The notes: generated by a model not told the origin, from the letters alone. 64,000 nt of DNA from Schauerella aestuarii (GCF_009866805.1 NZ_SIZW01000042.1:310001-374000); one strand, 5' to 3'; counted from the stretch's first letter, positions 25,843 to 35,197 are shown. Made by a program: numbers and translations.

Positions 25843-27231
25843 TTACGGTTCGGTAATGGGCGGTGCGGGCAGAGCGATCGCCACACGCAAACCCGGCTCG
25901 GCATCCTCGATTTTCAACGCACCGCCGTGCAGGCGGGCAACTGCCGTCACACTTGCCAGACCGAGGCCGAACCCGTGGCCGCCTTCGCTGGCGCGATAGA
26001 AGCGTTCACCCAGGCGACTGCGTTTGGCGGCCGGCACGCCGGGCCCGTTGTCGCACACGGCGAGCGTGGCCACATTCTGACGGACGTCGGCAGTGAGGGT
26101 GACCACCGCACCGACGCCGGCGTACTTGAGTGCGTTTTCGACCAGATTGGCGATCGCACCGGCAAGCAGATCGGCATCGCCCATGACCTGCACCGCAACA
26201 TGCCCGTCATAGCGCAGCGTGATGCGCTGATCTTCGGCCACGGCCTCGTAAAGATCCACCACGTCGCGCGCGATGGTGTCCAGACGGCACCGCTCGAAGC
26301 GCTTGCGCTGCGCGCCGGATTCGGCCTCGGCAATCTCGAGCAGCTTCTCGAACACGACGATCAGATTGTCGAGTTCGGCGATCGCATAGGTATTGGCGGC
26401 GCGCAGGTCGTCGGCACTGGCCCGCTCGCTGGCGGCGGTGCGCAGCCGCGACAACACCCGAGCGAGCGGCGTGCGCAGGTTGTGTGCGGCAGAGTCCGAG
26501 ACGTTGCGCACGCCGGTCATGAGACGCTCGATGCGATCGAGCATGTCGTTGATATCCTCGGTCAGCAACGCAAACTCGTCCTCGCGATGCTGCAACGGCA
26601 CCCGTCGGGTCAGTTCGCCTGCGCCGATACGCTTGGCCGTGTGGCGGATGATCTCCACGCGTCGTTGCAGGGTCCGGCGAAACAGGAACGTGCCGCCCAC
26701 CACCATAAGCAGGGCTATGGCGGCCCCCAGCAGACTGGCGTTCAGAATGCGCCGTTGCATGTGCTGCATATCGCGAATGTCCAACCCCACGAGCAGGATC
26801 GTGCCGTCGGAGAGCGGGCGCACGGCCATCAGACCGCGCACCTGTACGCCGCCGCGCATCACATCGTGTTCGAACGTGGCGTCGTCCGTCACATCGAAGG
26901 GAGGCACGCGATCCAGGTTGCCGGCCAGGATTGCATTCTGGGGGCCAAGCAACAGGAAGATCTCGGTATCGGAGTCGACGTTGTCAGCAAGCTCGAGATT
27001 GATCTCGTCGATCAGGCTGACCCGCCCGCCGCGATCGAAGTGACTGCTCAATCGTTGCGCCGTAACGGTGATCTGGCGCGAGAACTGTGCCGTCAGCACA
27101 TCCACAGTCTGTACATGAAAGAACGCCAGCAGGAGCAGGGCAGTCGACACCGCCAGCACGCTGTAATTGAGCGTGAGGCGAAACGATACTGAGCTCCCGA
27201 GCCCGCGCAACAAGGAACCGAAGCGCTTCAT
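25843..27231 (-). CDS. Two-component sensor histidine kinase
   Basis: Inner-membrane kinase of 462 residues. First helix about 19-38 (LNYSVLAVSTALLLLAFF), a periplasmic sensor loop to about 165, second helix (LLGAAIALLMVVGGTFLF), HAMP linker, then HisKA with SDSAAHNLRTPLARV, N box LVENALKYAG and DNGPGVP. The residue after the phospho-acceptor His is Asn, where Asp or Glu is usual; this pattern is common in the subgroup with long periplasmic loops. Overlaps the regulator gene by four bases (ATGA), so the two are cotranslated. Signal unknown. Confidence 0.9.
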   Translation of the reverse strand: MKRFGSLLRGLGSSVSFRLTLNYSVLAVSTALLLLAFFHVQTVDVLTAQFSRQITVTAQRLSSHFDRGGRVSLIDEINLELADNVDSDTEIFLLLGPQNAILAGNLDRVPPFDVTDDATFEHDVMRGGVQVRGLMAVRPLSDGTILLVGLDIRDMQHMQRRILNASLLGAAIALLMVVGGTFLFRRTLQRRVEIIRHTAKRIGAGELTRRVPLQHREDEFALLTEDINDMLDRIERLMTGVRNVSDSAAHNLRTPLARVLSRLRTAASERASADDLRAANTYAIAELDNLIVVFEKLLEIAEAESGAQRKRFERCRLDTIARDVVDLYEAVAEDQRITLRYDGHVAVQVMGDADLLAGAIANLVENALKYAGVGAVVTLTADVRQNVATLAVCDNGPGVPAAKRSRLGERFYRASEGGHGFGLGLASVTAVARLHGGALKIEDAEPGLRVAIALPAPPITEP

Positions 27232-27938
27232 GCGTCGATGTCGGGCAACGCCGCGATGTGGCCCGGCGTGAGGGCATAACCGATCCCGCGCACGGTGTGG
27301 ATCAATGGATGATCGAAGCCGCCGTCGACTTTCTGTCGCAATCGGCTGATATGCACGTCGATCACGTTGGTCTGGGGATTGAAGTGATAATCCCACACGG
27401 AGGCCAGCAGCATGGTGCGGGTCAGCACCTGCGGCGAATGCGCCATCATGTAGGTCAGCAGCTTGAATTCGCGGGGCTGCAGGGCGATGGGTTGGCCGGC
27501 ACGTTCGACCGTGCGGGTGACCAGATCGAGCTTGAGATCGGCGACCTGCAATTGCCGACGATCGTCGGAATCGGTGGCACGTCGCACCAAAGCCTCGATA
27601 CGCGCCGAAAGCTCCGGAAAGGCAAACGGTTTGGTGAGGTAATCGTCACCACCGGCCTTCAGGCCGCGCACTTTTTCGTCCAGCGAACTGAGCGCACTCA
27701 GCACCAGCACCGGCGTTTTCTTGCCCAGCCCGCGCAAGGTGGACAGGATGGACAGGCCGTCCACGTCGTTGGGCAGGAGGCGGTCGAGCACGATGGCATC
27801 CCAATCGTTTTCGAGCGCGCGTTTCAATCCTTCAGCGCCATCGCGGCAAACGACCGGCGCATGGCCGGCCTGACGGAAACCATCGGCGATATAACGCGCA
27901 TTGTCGATGTCGTCTTCAATGATCAGGCAGCGCCACAT
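27228..27938 (-). CDS. OmpR-family response regulator
   Basis: DNA-binding partner of the downstream kinase, 236 residues. Receiver with E8-D9-D10, phospho-acceptor D52 (IVLDRLLPNDVDG) and Lys in YLTKPFAF; winged-helix domain with LQPREFKLLTYMMAHSPQVLT and VDVHISRLRQKVDGG-type recognition region, ending TVRGIGYALTPG. A short Asp/Ala tail follows. First gene of the kinase operon; the orphan molbindin gene lies 110 bases upstream on the same strand. Confidence 0.92.
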   Translation of the reverse strand: MWRCLIIEDDIDNARYIADGFRQAGHAPVVCRDGAEGLKRALENDWDAIVLDRLLPNDVDGLSILSTLRGLGKKTPVLVLSALSSLDEKVRGLKAGGDDYLTKPFAFPELSARIEALVRRATDSDDRRQLQVADLKLDLVTRTVERAGQPIALQPREFKLLTYMMAHSPQVLTRTMLLASVWDYHFNPQTNVIDVHISRLRQKVDGGFDHPLIHTVRGIGYALTPGHIAALPDIDA

Positions 27939-28048
27939 GCGGGCCTCCGTGGTTGCGGCGGGAGGGGCGATGATATCCGATACCCAGATATTCGCCGCTA
28001 CCGACCCGACCGCGCCACTATTGGCATCGTTGGCGAAGCATGGGCATC

Positions 28049-28264
28049 CTACAGCTTGGCGACCGACACCTCGGTCGCCTTGACGAAGGCGAGCACTTCA
28101 CTGCCCACCTTGAGTTCGAGTTCATGCACCGACCGGGTCGTGATGACGGAGGTGACGATGCCGGCAGGCGTGTCGATATCAACCTCGGATACAACGGGTC
28201 CCAAGATGATCTCGCTGATTTTGCCGCGAAACTGATTGCGCGCGTTGATGGACTTGCTGCTCAT
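28049..28264 (-). CDS. Molbindin (single Mop/TOBE domain)
   Basis: 71-residue molybdate-binding protein: SARNQ-like start (INARNQFRGKISEI), IDTPAGIVTSVITTRSV and VLAFVKATEVSVAK are the hallmarks of the Mop fold, which stores molybdate or tungstate as a hexamer. Length is exactly a single Mop domain. No mod transporter or molybdoenzyme gene is nearby, so it is an orphan. The nearest partners on its strand are the two-component genes. Confidence 0.88.
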   Translation of the reverse strand: MSSKSINARNQFRGKISEIILGPVVSEVDIDTPAGIVTSVITTRSVHELELKVGSEVLAFVKATEVSVAKL

Positions 28265-28385
28265 GGCTACCTCTGTAAGACCGACAGAAAATGACGATTC
28301 ATTCTGTCAGCAATACGTGCCAATGAAAAAGAACAACGCGGTATGAGGTTATGCCGAGTCGGACGCTTGGCCGATCGTCCCAGCC

Positions 28386-28631
28386 TTATCCGGCGCGCTT
28401 GAATCGCTTTGAACGCGTTGGCACCGCTACTTCAGCCTCGGCGCGCTTGGTGGGCAGGGGCATCAGGAAATACTGGGCGCTGGTGGCGAGAATGCGCTGT
28501 GCCGACTCACGCAGCGACTGACGCTCGCGGTATCCCTGCGGGCCCTTCACGTGAGCGACGACGTCGCGATTGGCTGGGGCGCCGGTGACAAAGCGTGCAA
28601 ATTTGGGCAAGGCTAAGGCGAAAGTGGGCAT
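28386..28631 (-). CDS. Hypothetical protein, 81 aa
   Basis: Unrecognised small basic protein (MPTFALALPKFARFVTGAPA at the start, TRSKRFKRAG at the end). No membrane helix or known motif. Ribosome site is weak (GAG upstream). Kept because the frame is free of conflict with other genes and has ordinary codon use; it could be spurious. Confidence 0.45.
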   Translation of the reverse strand: MPTFALALPKFARFVTGAPANRDVVAHVKGPQGYRERQSLRESAQRILATSAQYFLMPLPTKRAEAEVAVPTRSKRFKRAG

Positions 28632-28978
28632 AACGGTCTCGAATCGGATGCAGTGGAAGCGATAGACGCCATCCTACGTTTGTCATGTGACAGAACAAAC
28701 GACTTGATTCGACTATCGTTATTCGGACAAGAAATGCGTTTGCCGAAGATCAGCATCTTACCGAGACGTCATCCACCCGCCATCGTCCATTGGCGGTAGG
28801 GAGACGCCCCTGCGCGGCGCTTGCAGGCATGAGGCGCACCGCGAGGCCGTCCGCATCGCGCCCCGCGCCGCGTGCCTGCCGCTATCATGCGCAATCGCGT
28901 CATCGTCGAACGGACATGCACGTTGCATTCATCATCAGGCCGTCACACATAACATTTACCCCGCAGGAGACAAGATTC
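28632..28978. other. 347-base gap without a gene, upstream of glycerate kinase
   Basis: No convincing coding frame. Bases 28670-28760 are moderately AT-rich and could hold promoters for the genes on either side. A perfect ATGCA-CGT-TGCAT palindrome sits at 28916-28928, about 50 bases before the glycerate kinase start, and could be an operator. Nothing else was seen. Confidence 0.5.
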
Positions 28979-30130
28979 ATGAAGATCGTGATCGCACCGG
29001 ATTCATTCAAGGAGAGCCTGAGCGCGATGGAAGCAGCTCAAGCCATGGCGCGTGGGGTGCGCCAAGCCTTGCCGGACGCGGAGATTGTCTGCGTGCCCAT
29101 GGGCGACGGCGGGGAGGGCACCGTGGACGCTGTGCTCGAGGCGACCCGCGGCGAATGGCGCACCACCCAGACCACCGACGCGCTGGGGCGACCCATTGCC
29201 GCACGCTGGGGCTGGTTGCCCGATGGCACGGCGTTCATTGAAATGGCGGCGGCTGCTGGGCTGGAGCATGTGGCGCCTGAAGACCGGGATATCGGTCGCG
29301 CCTCGACCTTCGGCGTGGGCCAAACCATTCTGGCCGCGCTCGACGCCGGCGCGCAACGCATCGTGATCGGCCTGGGGGGATCGGCAACCAACGACGGCGG
29401 CGCCGGCATGTTGCAAGCGCTGGGCGTCACCCTTCGGGATGCGGCAGGCGTTGATCTCGTCCCCGGCGGCGCCGCGCTTGCCAGCCTGGCAACGATCGAC
29501 ACCTCAGGTATCGACCCGCGCCTCAAGAATGTGCGGGTGGAGGCCGCCACCGACGTCGATAACCCCCTATGCGGTGAGTCGGGCGCTTCGGCGATCTTCG
29601 GGCCGCAGAAAGGCGCAAGCCCGCGAGACGTGCTGGCGCTGGATGCGGCGTTGGCGCATTTCGCTGCCGTGTGTGCCGATACGCTGGGGCGCGATGTGAG
29701 CGGCGAACCAGGCACGGGCGCCGCCGGCGGAACGGGTTTCGCCCTTCAGGCATTTGCCCAGGCGCACTTTCGGCCCGGCATCGAGGTCGTGGCGGAACTG
29801 ACCGGGCTGGCTGCCACCGTGGCCGACGCCGATCTCGTCTTCACCGGAGAAGGCCGCATGGATGCCCAGACGCTGCGCGGTAAAACGCCTGCCGGCGTGG
29901 CGCGTGTGGCGCAACAGGCGGGCGTGCCGGTGGTTGCGATTGCCGGTTCCCTGGGTCCGGGCTATGACGCCCTTTATGCCGCAGGCCTCACCGCGGCCGT
30001 GAGCCTCGCGTCCGGCCCCATGACGTTGAAGGAAGCGTGCGAGGGGGCAAGCGCGCTATTGACTGAGCGCGCCCGTGACCTGTCGCGGCTGTGGTTGGCC
30101 GGCCGGCGCCCGGGCGCGGCCCGCGCGTGA
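28979..30130 (+). CDS. glxK: Glycerate 2-kinase, GarK/GlxK family
   Basis: Cytosolic kinase that phosphorylates D-glycerate to 2-phosphoglycerate at the end of glyoxylate, glucarate or tartronate breakdown. 383 residues, normal for the family. Signatures: MKIVIAPDSFKESLSA at the N-terminus, PMGDGGEGTVDA, IGLGGSATNDGGAGM, the TDVDNPLCG segment with IFGPQKGA, and FTGEGRMDAQTL. The ATG at 28979 has GGAG nine bases upstream and restores the family start; longer frames are not protein-like. No glyoxylate carboligase or tartronate reductase gene is visible beside it. Confidence 0.93.
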   Translation: MKIVIAPDSFKESLSAMEAAQAMARGVRQALPDAEIVCVPMGDGGEGTVDAVLEATRGEWRTTQTTDALGRPIAARWGWLPDGTAFIEMAAAAGLEHVAPEDRDIGRASTFGVGQTILAALDAGAQRIVIGLGGSATNDGGAGMLQALGVTLRDAAGVDLVPGGAALASLATIDTSGIDPRLKNVRVEAATDVDNPLCGESGASAIFGPQKGASPRDVLALDAALAHFAAVCADTLGRDVSGEPGTGAAGGTGFALQAFAQAHFRPGIEVVAELTGLAATVADADLVFTGEGRMDAQTLRGKTPAGVARVAQQAGVPVVAIAGSLGPGYDALYAAGLTAAVSLASGPMTLKEACEGASALLTERARDLSRLWLAGRRPGAARA

Positions 30131-30164
30131 TCCTGCCCCGGCACATTCGCATACGCTTGCGCTA

Positions 30165-30198
30165 TTGCCAGACGCTTATCGCAGACATATAAGCGTCT
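30165..30198 (+). promoter_or_regulatory. Promoter with overlapping inverted repeat before the E1 gene
   Basis: A -35 box TTGCCA (30165-30170), a 17-base spacer and a -10 box TATAAG (30188-30193) give a good sigma-70 promoter with start near 30200. A perfect 10-bp inverted repeat AGACGCTTAT / ATAAGCGTCT (30170-30179, 30189-30198; 9-base loop) covers the spacer and the -10 box, as a repressor operator would. A terminator for the kinase gene is the alternative, but no T tract follows. Confidence 0.55.
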
Positions 30199-30229
30199 TA
30201 TCCCTACTAAAAAAAAATGAGTGGCCACG

Positions 30230-32848
30230 ATGTTGCAATCATCCAGTCGGACCGACATTGACCCGCAAGAGACAGCGGAATGGCGCGAGGCGCTGCAGGC
30301 AGTGGTGCAAACCCACGGCGCGCATCGGGCGCAGTACCTGCTCGACAACCTGGCCCGCCTGGCCGATGAGTTGCGCGTGGGCTGGCGCCGAGCGCTGAAC
30401 ACCCCCTATGTGAATTCGATCCATGCCACGGATGAACCCGCCTATCCGGGCGATCTCGATCTGGAAAAGGATCTGGGGTCGCTCATCCGTTGGAATGCCC
30501 TGGCGATGGTGGTGCGGGCAAACAAGGCCTATGGCGAATTGGGTGGCCACATTGCCAGTTATGCCAGCGCCGCCGATCTCTTCGAAGTCGGGTTCAATCA
30601 TTTCTTCAGGGCACGTGACGACCGCGGGCAGGGCGATCTGGTTTTCTTTCAGCCGCACAGTGCGCCTGGCGTGTATGCCCGGGCGTTCCTTGAAGGTCGT
30701 CTGACTGAAGAGGATCTGACGTACTTCCGGCGTGAGCTGAGTGGCGAGCGCGCGGGTGCCCGTGGCCTGTGCAGTTATCCGCATCCCTATCTGATGCCCG
30801 ATTTCTGGCAGTTTCCGACCGGGTCCATGGGCATCGGCCCGATCAGTTCGATCTATCACGCGCGCTTCATGCGGTATCTCACCCATCGCAATCTGCTCGA
30901 TTGCCAGGGCCGCAAGGTGTGGGGGGTATTCGGCGATGGCGAGATGGATGAGCCTGAAAGCATGGCCGCGTTGACGCTGGCCGCGCGCGAGGGTCTCGAC
31001 AATCTTGTCTGGGTGGTGAATTGCAATCTGCAGCGCCTCGACGGCCCGGTACGCGGTAATGCCAGCATTATCGAAGAGCTCGAAACGTTGTTTCTGGGCG
31101 CAGGCTGGAATGTCATCAAAGTGCTGTGGGGCAGCGATTGGGACGCCTTGTTCGCCCGCGATCGTCACGGTGCGCTGGCGCGCGCGTTTTCGACCATGGT
31201 CGATGGGCAGATGCAAACGTTCTCCGCCAAGGATGGCGCGTATAACCGCGAACACTTCTTTGGCCAGACCCCTGAGCTCGCGGCGCTGGTCGAGCATTTG
31301 TCGGATGCGCAGATCGACGGCCTCACCCGCGGCGGGCATGACCTCAGGAAGATCCATGCGGCATACGCCGAAGCTGCCCGCAGCGAGGGCCAACCGACCG
31401 TGATCCTGGCGCATACGAAGAAGGGGTTCGGCATGGGTGCGGCCGGCGAAGGTCGCATGACCACGCATTCGCAGAAGAAACTCGATGCCCAGGCATTGCT
31501 GGCGTTTCGCGACCGCTTCAACCTGCCGCTGACCAACGCGCAAGCCGAGTCGTTGGCGTTTCACAAACCTGCCGACGACAGCCCGGTGATGCGCTACATG
31601 CATGCGCGCCGCGCGGCTCTGGGCGGTTTTCTGCCGGCTCGCCAAACGACGGCCGACATCTTGAATGCACCGGATATCGGCGACTACGCCCGCTTTGCCT
31701 TGACGGCCGACGCCAAGGAGATGAGCACGACCATGGCGTTCGTTCGCATACTGGGTGCGTTGATGAAGGATCCCGAGCTCGGGCCTCGGGTTGTGCCGAT
31801 CGTGGCTGACGAAGCGCGTACGTTCGGCATGGCCAATCTGTTCAAGCAGTTCGGCATTTATTCGAGCGTTGGACAACGTTACGCGCCGGAGGACATCGGA
31901 TCGATTCTGAGCTACCGCGAAGCGCGCGATGGACAGATCCTGGAAGAGGGCATCACCGAAGCCGGCGCGATCGCCAGTTGGACGGCAGCCGCGACGAGCT
32001 ACAGCGTGCACGGCCTGGCCATGCTGCCGTTCTATATCTACTACTCGATGTTCGGGTTTCAGCGGGTGGGCGACCAGATCTGGGCGGCCGCCGATCAGCG
32101 CCCGCGCGGCTTTCTCATCGGCGCGACGTCGGGCCGCACCACTTTGGGTGGCGAAGGGTTGCAGCATCAGGATGGCGTCAGCCATCTCACGGCGGCCACG
32201 ATCCCGAACTGCAAGGCCTACGACCCGTGCTATGCGGCAGAGCTGGCGGTGATCGTCGATCGGGGCATGCGTGACATGGTCGTCGAGCAACAGGACGTTT
32301 TCTACTACATCACGCTGATGAACGAGAACTACGCGCAACCCTCGTTGATCGCAGGTTCCGAAGCCGCGATCCTGCAGGGAGGCTATCTGCTGTCGCATCG
32401 GGTGCCGGAAGCAGGCGCCACGCCGGGCCGCAGTGTGACCTTGATGGGGTCGGGCGCCATTCTGAACGTGATGGCAGCCGCCGCCGAGACCTTGGCCGAT
32501 CAAGGCATTGAAGCGTTTGTCTACAGCGTGACCAGTTGGAGCGAGCTCGCGCGCGACGGCGCACGCAGTCAGGAGCAATGGCTGCAAGACCCCGCCACAG
32601 CGCCCATCCCATATCTGCGGCGGCTGCTTGCACAAAGCGAGGGGCCTATTGTGGCGGCCAGCGACTATGTGCGTGCCGTCCCCGAGAGTGTGCGTGCGTT
32701 CATCCCAGGCGGCCGCCCGTTCGTGTCGCTGGGCACCGATGGGTTTGGCCGTAGCGATACCCGTGCGGCTTTGCGTGAGTTCTTCGGCGTGGACGCGGCC
32801 GCTGTAGTGAAGGCAGCAAAAGCGTTGCTGGAACATCCGCAGGGCTAG
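30230..32848 (+). CDS. aceE: Pyruvate dehydrogenase E1, homodimeric AceE type
   Basis: Thiamine-diphosphate enzyme that decarboxylates pyruvate (or another 2-oxo acid) and passes the acyl group to a lipoyl E2. 872 residues from ATG 30230 (GTG 30221 adds three), close to 887 in E. coli AceE and similar along its whole length: RWNALAMVVRANK, LGGHIASYASAADL, FNHFFRARDD, FFQPHSAPGVYARAFLEGRL, SSYPHP-like region, the ThDP motif GDGEMDEPESM to NCNLQRLDGPV, and GEGLQHQDGVSH. No ribosome site is clear at either start. No E2 or E3 gene is adjacent, so it borrows them or acts on a different keto acid, as MdeB-like paralogues do. Confidence 0.9.
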   Translation: MLQSSSRTDIDPQETAEWREALQAVVQTHGAHRAQYLLDNLARLADELRVGWRRALNTPYVNSIHATDEPAYPGDLDLEKDLGSLIRWNALAMVVRANKAYGELGGHIASYASAADLFEVGFNHFFRARDDRGQGDLVFFQPHSAPGVYARAFLEGRLTEEDLTYFRRELSGERAGARGLCSYPHPYLMPDFWQFPTGSMGIGPISSIYHARFMRYLTHRNLLDCQGRKVWGVFGDGEMDEPESMAALTLAAREGLDNLVWVVNCNLQRLDGPVRGNASIIEELETLFLGAGWNVIKVLWGSDWDALFARDRHGALARAFSTMVDGQMQTFSAKDGAYNREHFFGQTPELAALVEHLSDAQIDGLTRGGHDLRKIHAAYAEAARSEGQPTVILAHTKKGFGMGAAGEGRMTTHSQKKLDAQALLAFRDRFNLPLTNAQAESLAFHKPADDSPVMRYMHARRAALGGFLPARQTTADILNAPDIGDYARFALTADAKEMSTTMAFVRILGALMKDPELGPRVVPIVADEARTFGMANLFKQFGIYSSVGQRYAPEDIGSILSYREARDGQILEEGITEAGAIASWTAAATSYSVHGLAMLPFYIYYSMFGFQRVGDQIWAAADQRPRGFLIGATSGRTTLGGEGLQHQDGVSHLTAATIPNCKAYDPCYAAELAVIVDRGMRDMVVEQQDVFYYITLMNENYAQPSLIAGSEAAILQGGYLLSHRVPEAGATPGRSVTLMGSGAILNVMAAAAETLADQGIEAFVYSVTSWSELARDGARSQEQWLQDPATAPIPYLRRLLAQSEGPIVAASDYVRAVPESVRAFIPGGRPFVSLGTDGFGRSDTRAALREFFGVDAAAVVKAAKALLEHPQG

Positions 32849-33026
32849 TCCGCGATGCCCGATGCGGATCATCTGCCGCCTCGGCAGAGGGTTGCGCGCG
32901 CATCGCGGCAATTGCACGCTCTTGGCGACGCGTGAGGGTCATCCCGCATTCGGCGGATTGGGGCGGATGCGCCATGTATGATGGCTCTCGATGCTGCGCC
33001 TCTTCGGGCGGGCCGCCAGATTCGTC

Positions 33027-33770
33027 ATGACTCAAGAAACCAAAACCCTACTGCTCACCGGCGCGAGCCGGGGAATCGGACACGCCACGGTCAAGCATTT
33101 CCAGGCGGCCGGATGGCGTGTGTTCACGGCCTCGCGTCAGAACTGGGCGCCCGATGCCTGCCCGTGGTCCGAAGGCGAAAGCAATCACATCCATCTCGAC
33201 CTCGAAGACATTGCGGGTGTAGAAAACAGCGTGGCGCTGATCAAGCAGAAACTCGGCGACGGCAAGCTGCATGCGTTGGTCGACAATGCCGGGATGTCTC
33301 CGAAGGGCGCCGATGGCGCGCGCCTCGGGGTGCTGGAAACCGATTACACGACGTGGCTCAAAGTGTTCAACGTCAATCTGTTTTCCAGTGCGTTGCTGGC
33401 CCGCGGCCTGTTTGCCGAACTCAAGGCGGCGCAGGGATGCGTGATCAATGTGACGTCGATCGCCGGCAGCAAAGTCCATCCGTTCGCAGGGGTTGCCTAC
33501 GCAACCTCGAAAGCGGCATTGTCGGCGCTCACTCGTGAGATGGCTTACGATTTCGGCCCGCACGGTGTGCGCGTCAACGCCATCGCGCCGGGTGAGATCG
33601 ACACCGCGATTTTGTCGGCGGGTACCGAGGCCATCGTTGAAAACAGCATTCCGATGCATCGCCTCGGCAAACCCGAAGAGGTCGCCTCCCTCGTGTATTT
33701 CCTGTGCACGAGCGGCGCGTCGTACGTCAATGGGTCGGAGATCCATGTCAACGGCGGCCAGCACGTTTGA
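33027..33770 (+). CDS. SDR-family oxidoreductase
   Basis: Short-chain dehydrogenase, 247 residues. TGASRGIGHATVK cofactor loop, DNAGMSP, catalytic Ser in NVTSIAGSKVHP, Tyr and Lys in YATSKAAL, and the NAIAPGEIDT and VNGSEIHVNGGQ ends. An Arg in the second strand (TASRQN) favours NADP(H). The ATG at 33027 matches the family start; ATG 32991 would add twelve residues, and neither has a good ribosome site. Follows the E1 gene by 178 bases and is probably separate. Confidence 0.85.
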   Translation: MTQETKTLLLTGASRGIGHATVKHFQAAGWRVFTASRQNWAPDACPWSEGESNHIHLDLEDIAGVENSVALIKQKLGDGKLHALVDNAGMSPKGADGARLGVLETDYTTWLKVFNVNLFSSALLARGLFAELKAAQGCVINVTSIAGSKVHPFAGVAYATSKAALSALTREMAYDFGPHGVRVNAIAPGEIDTAILSAGTEAIVENSIPMHRLGKPEEVASLVYFLCTSGASYVNGSEIHVNGGQHV

Positions 33771-34036
33771 ACGATGGGGCTTGCGTTTGGCGCGATGATC
33801 CCAAGTTATGGGTGACGTGTCGTCCTGCGGAGGCGACATATCGTCGACGCGTCCGCCGAATGGCGCGAGACGACCGGCGGCATCACACCCCGGCACAGGT
33901 TTCCAGCATTGAGCGTTCGTTTTTTTACGCCTTGGCGCATGTTGCCGGCCACTGCCGCCGGAACCGAGTACGCGATTCGCAATCAAACGATTTGCGATCC
34001 AGCGAAGTACCTACGTTTTAACGGGAGCACGTCATC

Positions 34037-34753
34037 ATGAATCAACAAGACCGCGCTGCAATCGACGGTGTATTTGGACGGTTGAGCGAACTCGAACGCC
34101 AGGGCGTGCCGCGCGATGCCGAGGCCGACAAATTCATTACCTCGCGCGTCAACGAACAACCGGGCGCCGCATACTACCTCGCGCAAACCGTCGTGGTGCA
34201 GGAGCAGGCGCTGAAGGCGGCGCAAGACAAGATCAATCAGCTGGAGCAACAGTCGGCACCGAAAGCGGCTGCGGCCGACGCGGACCTGGGCTATTCCTTT
34301 GGACGTGCACCTGAGCGTGACGCGGCCCCGGTGCCGGGCGGCGCCGCACCGGCTGCCGTCGGTGTTCGGGGTGGCGTGCCAAGTGGTGTGCCCAATGCGG
34401 GCGCGGTGCCGGGTGCGGCGACCGGTGCGGCCCCCAACGCTGGCGCTGCACCCGGTGCAGGCGGGCTGAGCGGTGCGGGCTTCGGCCGCGGCGCAGGCGG
34501 CGGCGGGTTCCTGGCGGGTGCCATGCAGACGGCCATGGGCGTGGCCGGGGGCATGATGCTCGGTAGTTTGCTGGGCAATATGCTCGGCGGTAATCATGCC
34601 AACGCGGCCGAGCCCCCGGCTGATGCCGCGGGTGACGGCGGCGATGCCGCGGCATCCGATGCCGGGCAGGATGCTGGCGCCGATCAGGTGTCGTACGACG
34701 ATCCCGGCTTCGACGATGGCGGCGGATTCGACGGCGGGTTCGACGACATTTAA
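34037..34753 (+). CDS. DUF2076 family protein
   Basis: 238 residues. The N-terminal third (MNQQDRAAIDGVFGRLSELE, then AAYYLAQTVVVQEQALKAAQ and a short coiled coil) matches the DUF2076 pattern. The middle is a Gly/Ala/Pro-rich linker (about 95-155); a hydrophobic glycine-zipper-like stretch follows (MGVAGGMMLGSLLGNMLGG), and the C-terminus is strongly acidic with repeated Asp-Gly (GFDDGGGFDGGFDDI). Family role is not established; envelope association has been suggested. Preceded by GGGAGCACG; likely forms a unit with the 89-residue gene behind it. Confidence 0.85.
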   Translation: MNQQDRAAIDGVFGRLSELERQGVPRDAEADKFITSRVNEQPGAAYYLAQTVVVQEQALKAAQDKINQLEQQSAPKAAAADADLGYSFGRAPERDAAPVPGGAAPAAVGVRGGVPSGVPNAGAVPGAATGAAPNAGAAPGAGGLSGAGFGRGAGGGGFLAGAMQTAMGVAGGMMLGSLLGNMLGGNHANAAEPPADAAGDGGDAAASDAGQDAGADQVSYDDPGFDDGGGFDGGFDDI

Positions 34754-34835
34754 GCGATGCGAAAGCGTGCTCGATCATGACGATCGGGCGCGCTTCTTGC
34801 TTTTCTACGGCCAGATTTTCAAAAGGAGTAGAAAC

Positions 34836-35105
34836 ATGCTGAATTCAAACGAACTCGAAGCCTTGCGCCGGATCAAGTCAGGCGAAGCCCCGGTGGATGA
34901 TGCGCACCGCGACACGCTGCATCAGCGCGGCCTGATCGAACACCGTGACGGCAACTACATGGTCACGCAGGAAGGCGATGAACATCTGGGCATTTTGAAA
35001 GGCATCGGTGAAGCGATTGCCGACATCGTTGTGCCTGGCGCCGGATCAAACGAGGCGCTGCAGCGTACGATCGAAGCCGATGAGGCACGCAACAAGAAAG
35101 AATAA
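34836..35105 (+). CDS. Hypothetical protein, 89 aa
   Basis: Unrecognised small protein with an excellent AAAAGGAG ribosome site. LRRIKSGEAPVDDAHRDTLH, then RGLIEHRDGNYMVTQEGDEHL looks like a small winged-helix or wing-like element of a helix-turn-helix protein, followed by an acidic helical tail. It could be a small DNA-binding protein; this rests only on pattern. Followed by a clear terminator. Confidence 0.7.
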   Translation: MLNSNELEALRRIKSGEAPVDDAHRDTLHQRGLIEHRDGNYMVTQEGDEHLGILKGIGEAIADIVVPGAGSNEALQRTIEADEARNKKE

Positions 35106-35197
35106 GCATTGCGCGATGCGCGTGTGTCGCCGCTGCCAGCACGCGGGCATCGGCAACGCACAGAACGTCGCCGTGATGAGTTAATGGCGCCGTACGA

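Noticed and set aside
27231-27396. Longer N-terminus of the sensor kinase up to 27396
   Set aside because: It would overlap deep into the regulator gene, has no kinase likeness, and the ATGA junction at 27228-27231 is the natural start.
30239-32917. 892-residue minus-strand open frame opposite the E1 gene
   Set aside because: Antisense to a well-conserved enzyme; composition (Arg, His, Gln) is that of a shadow frame.
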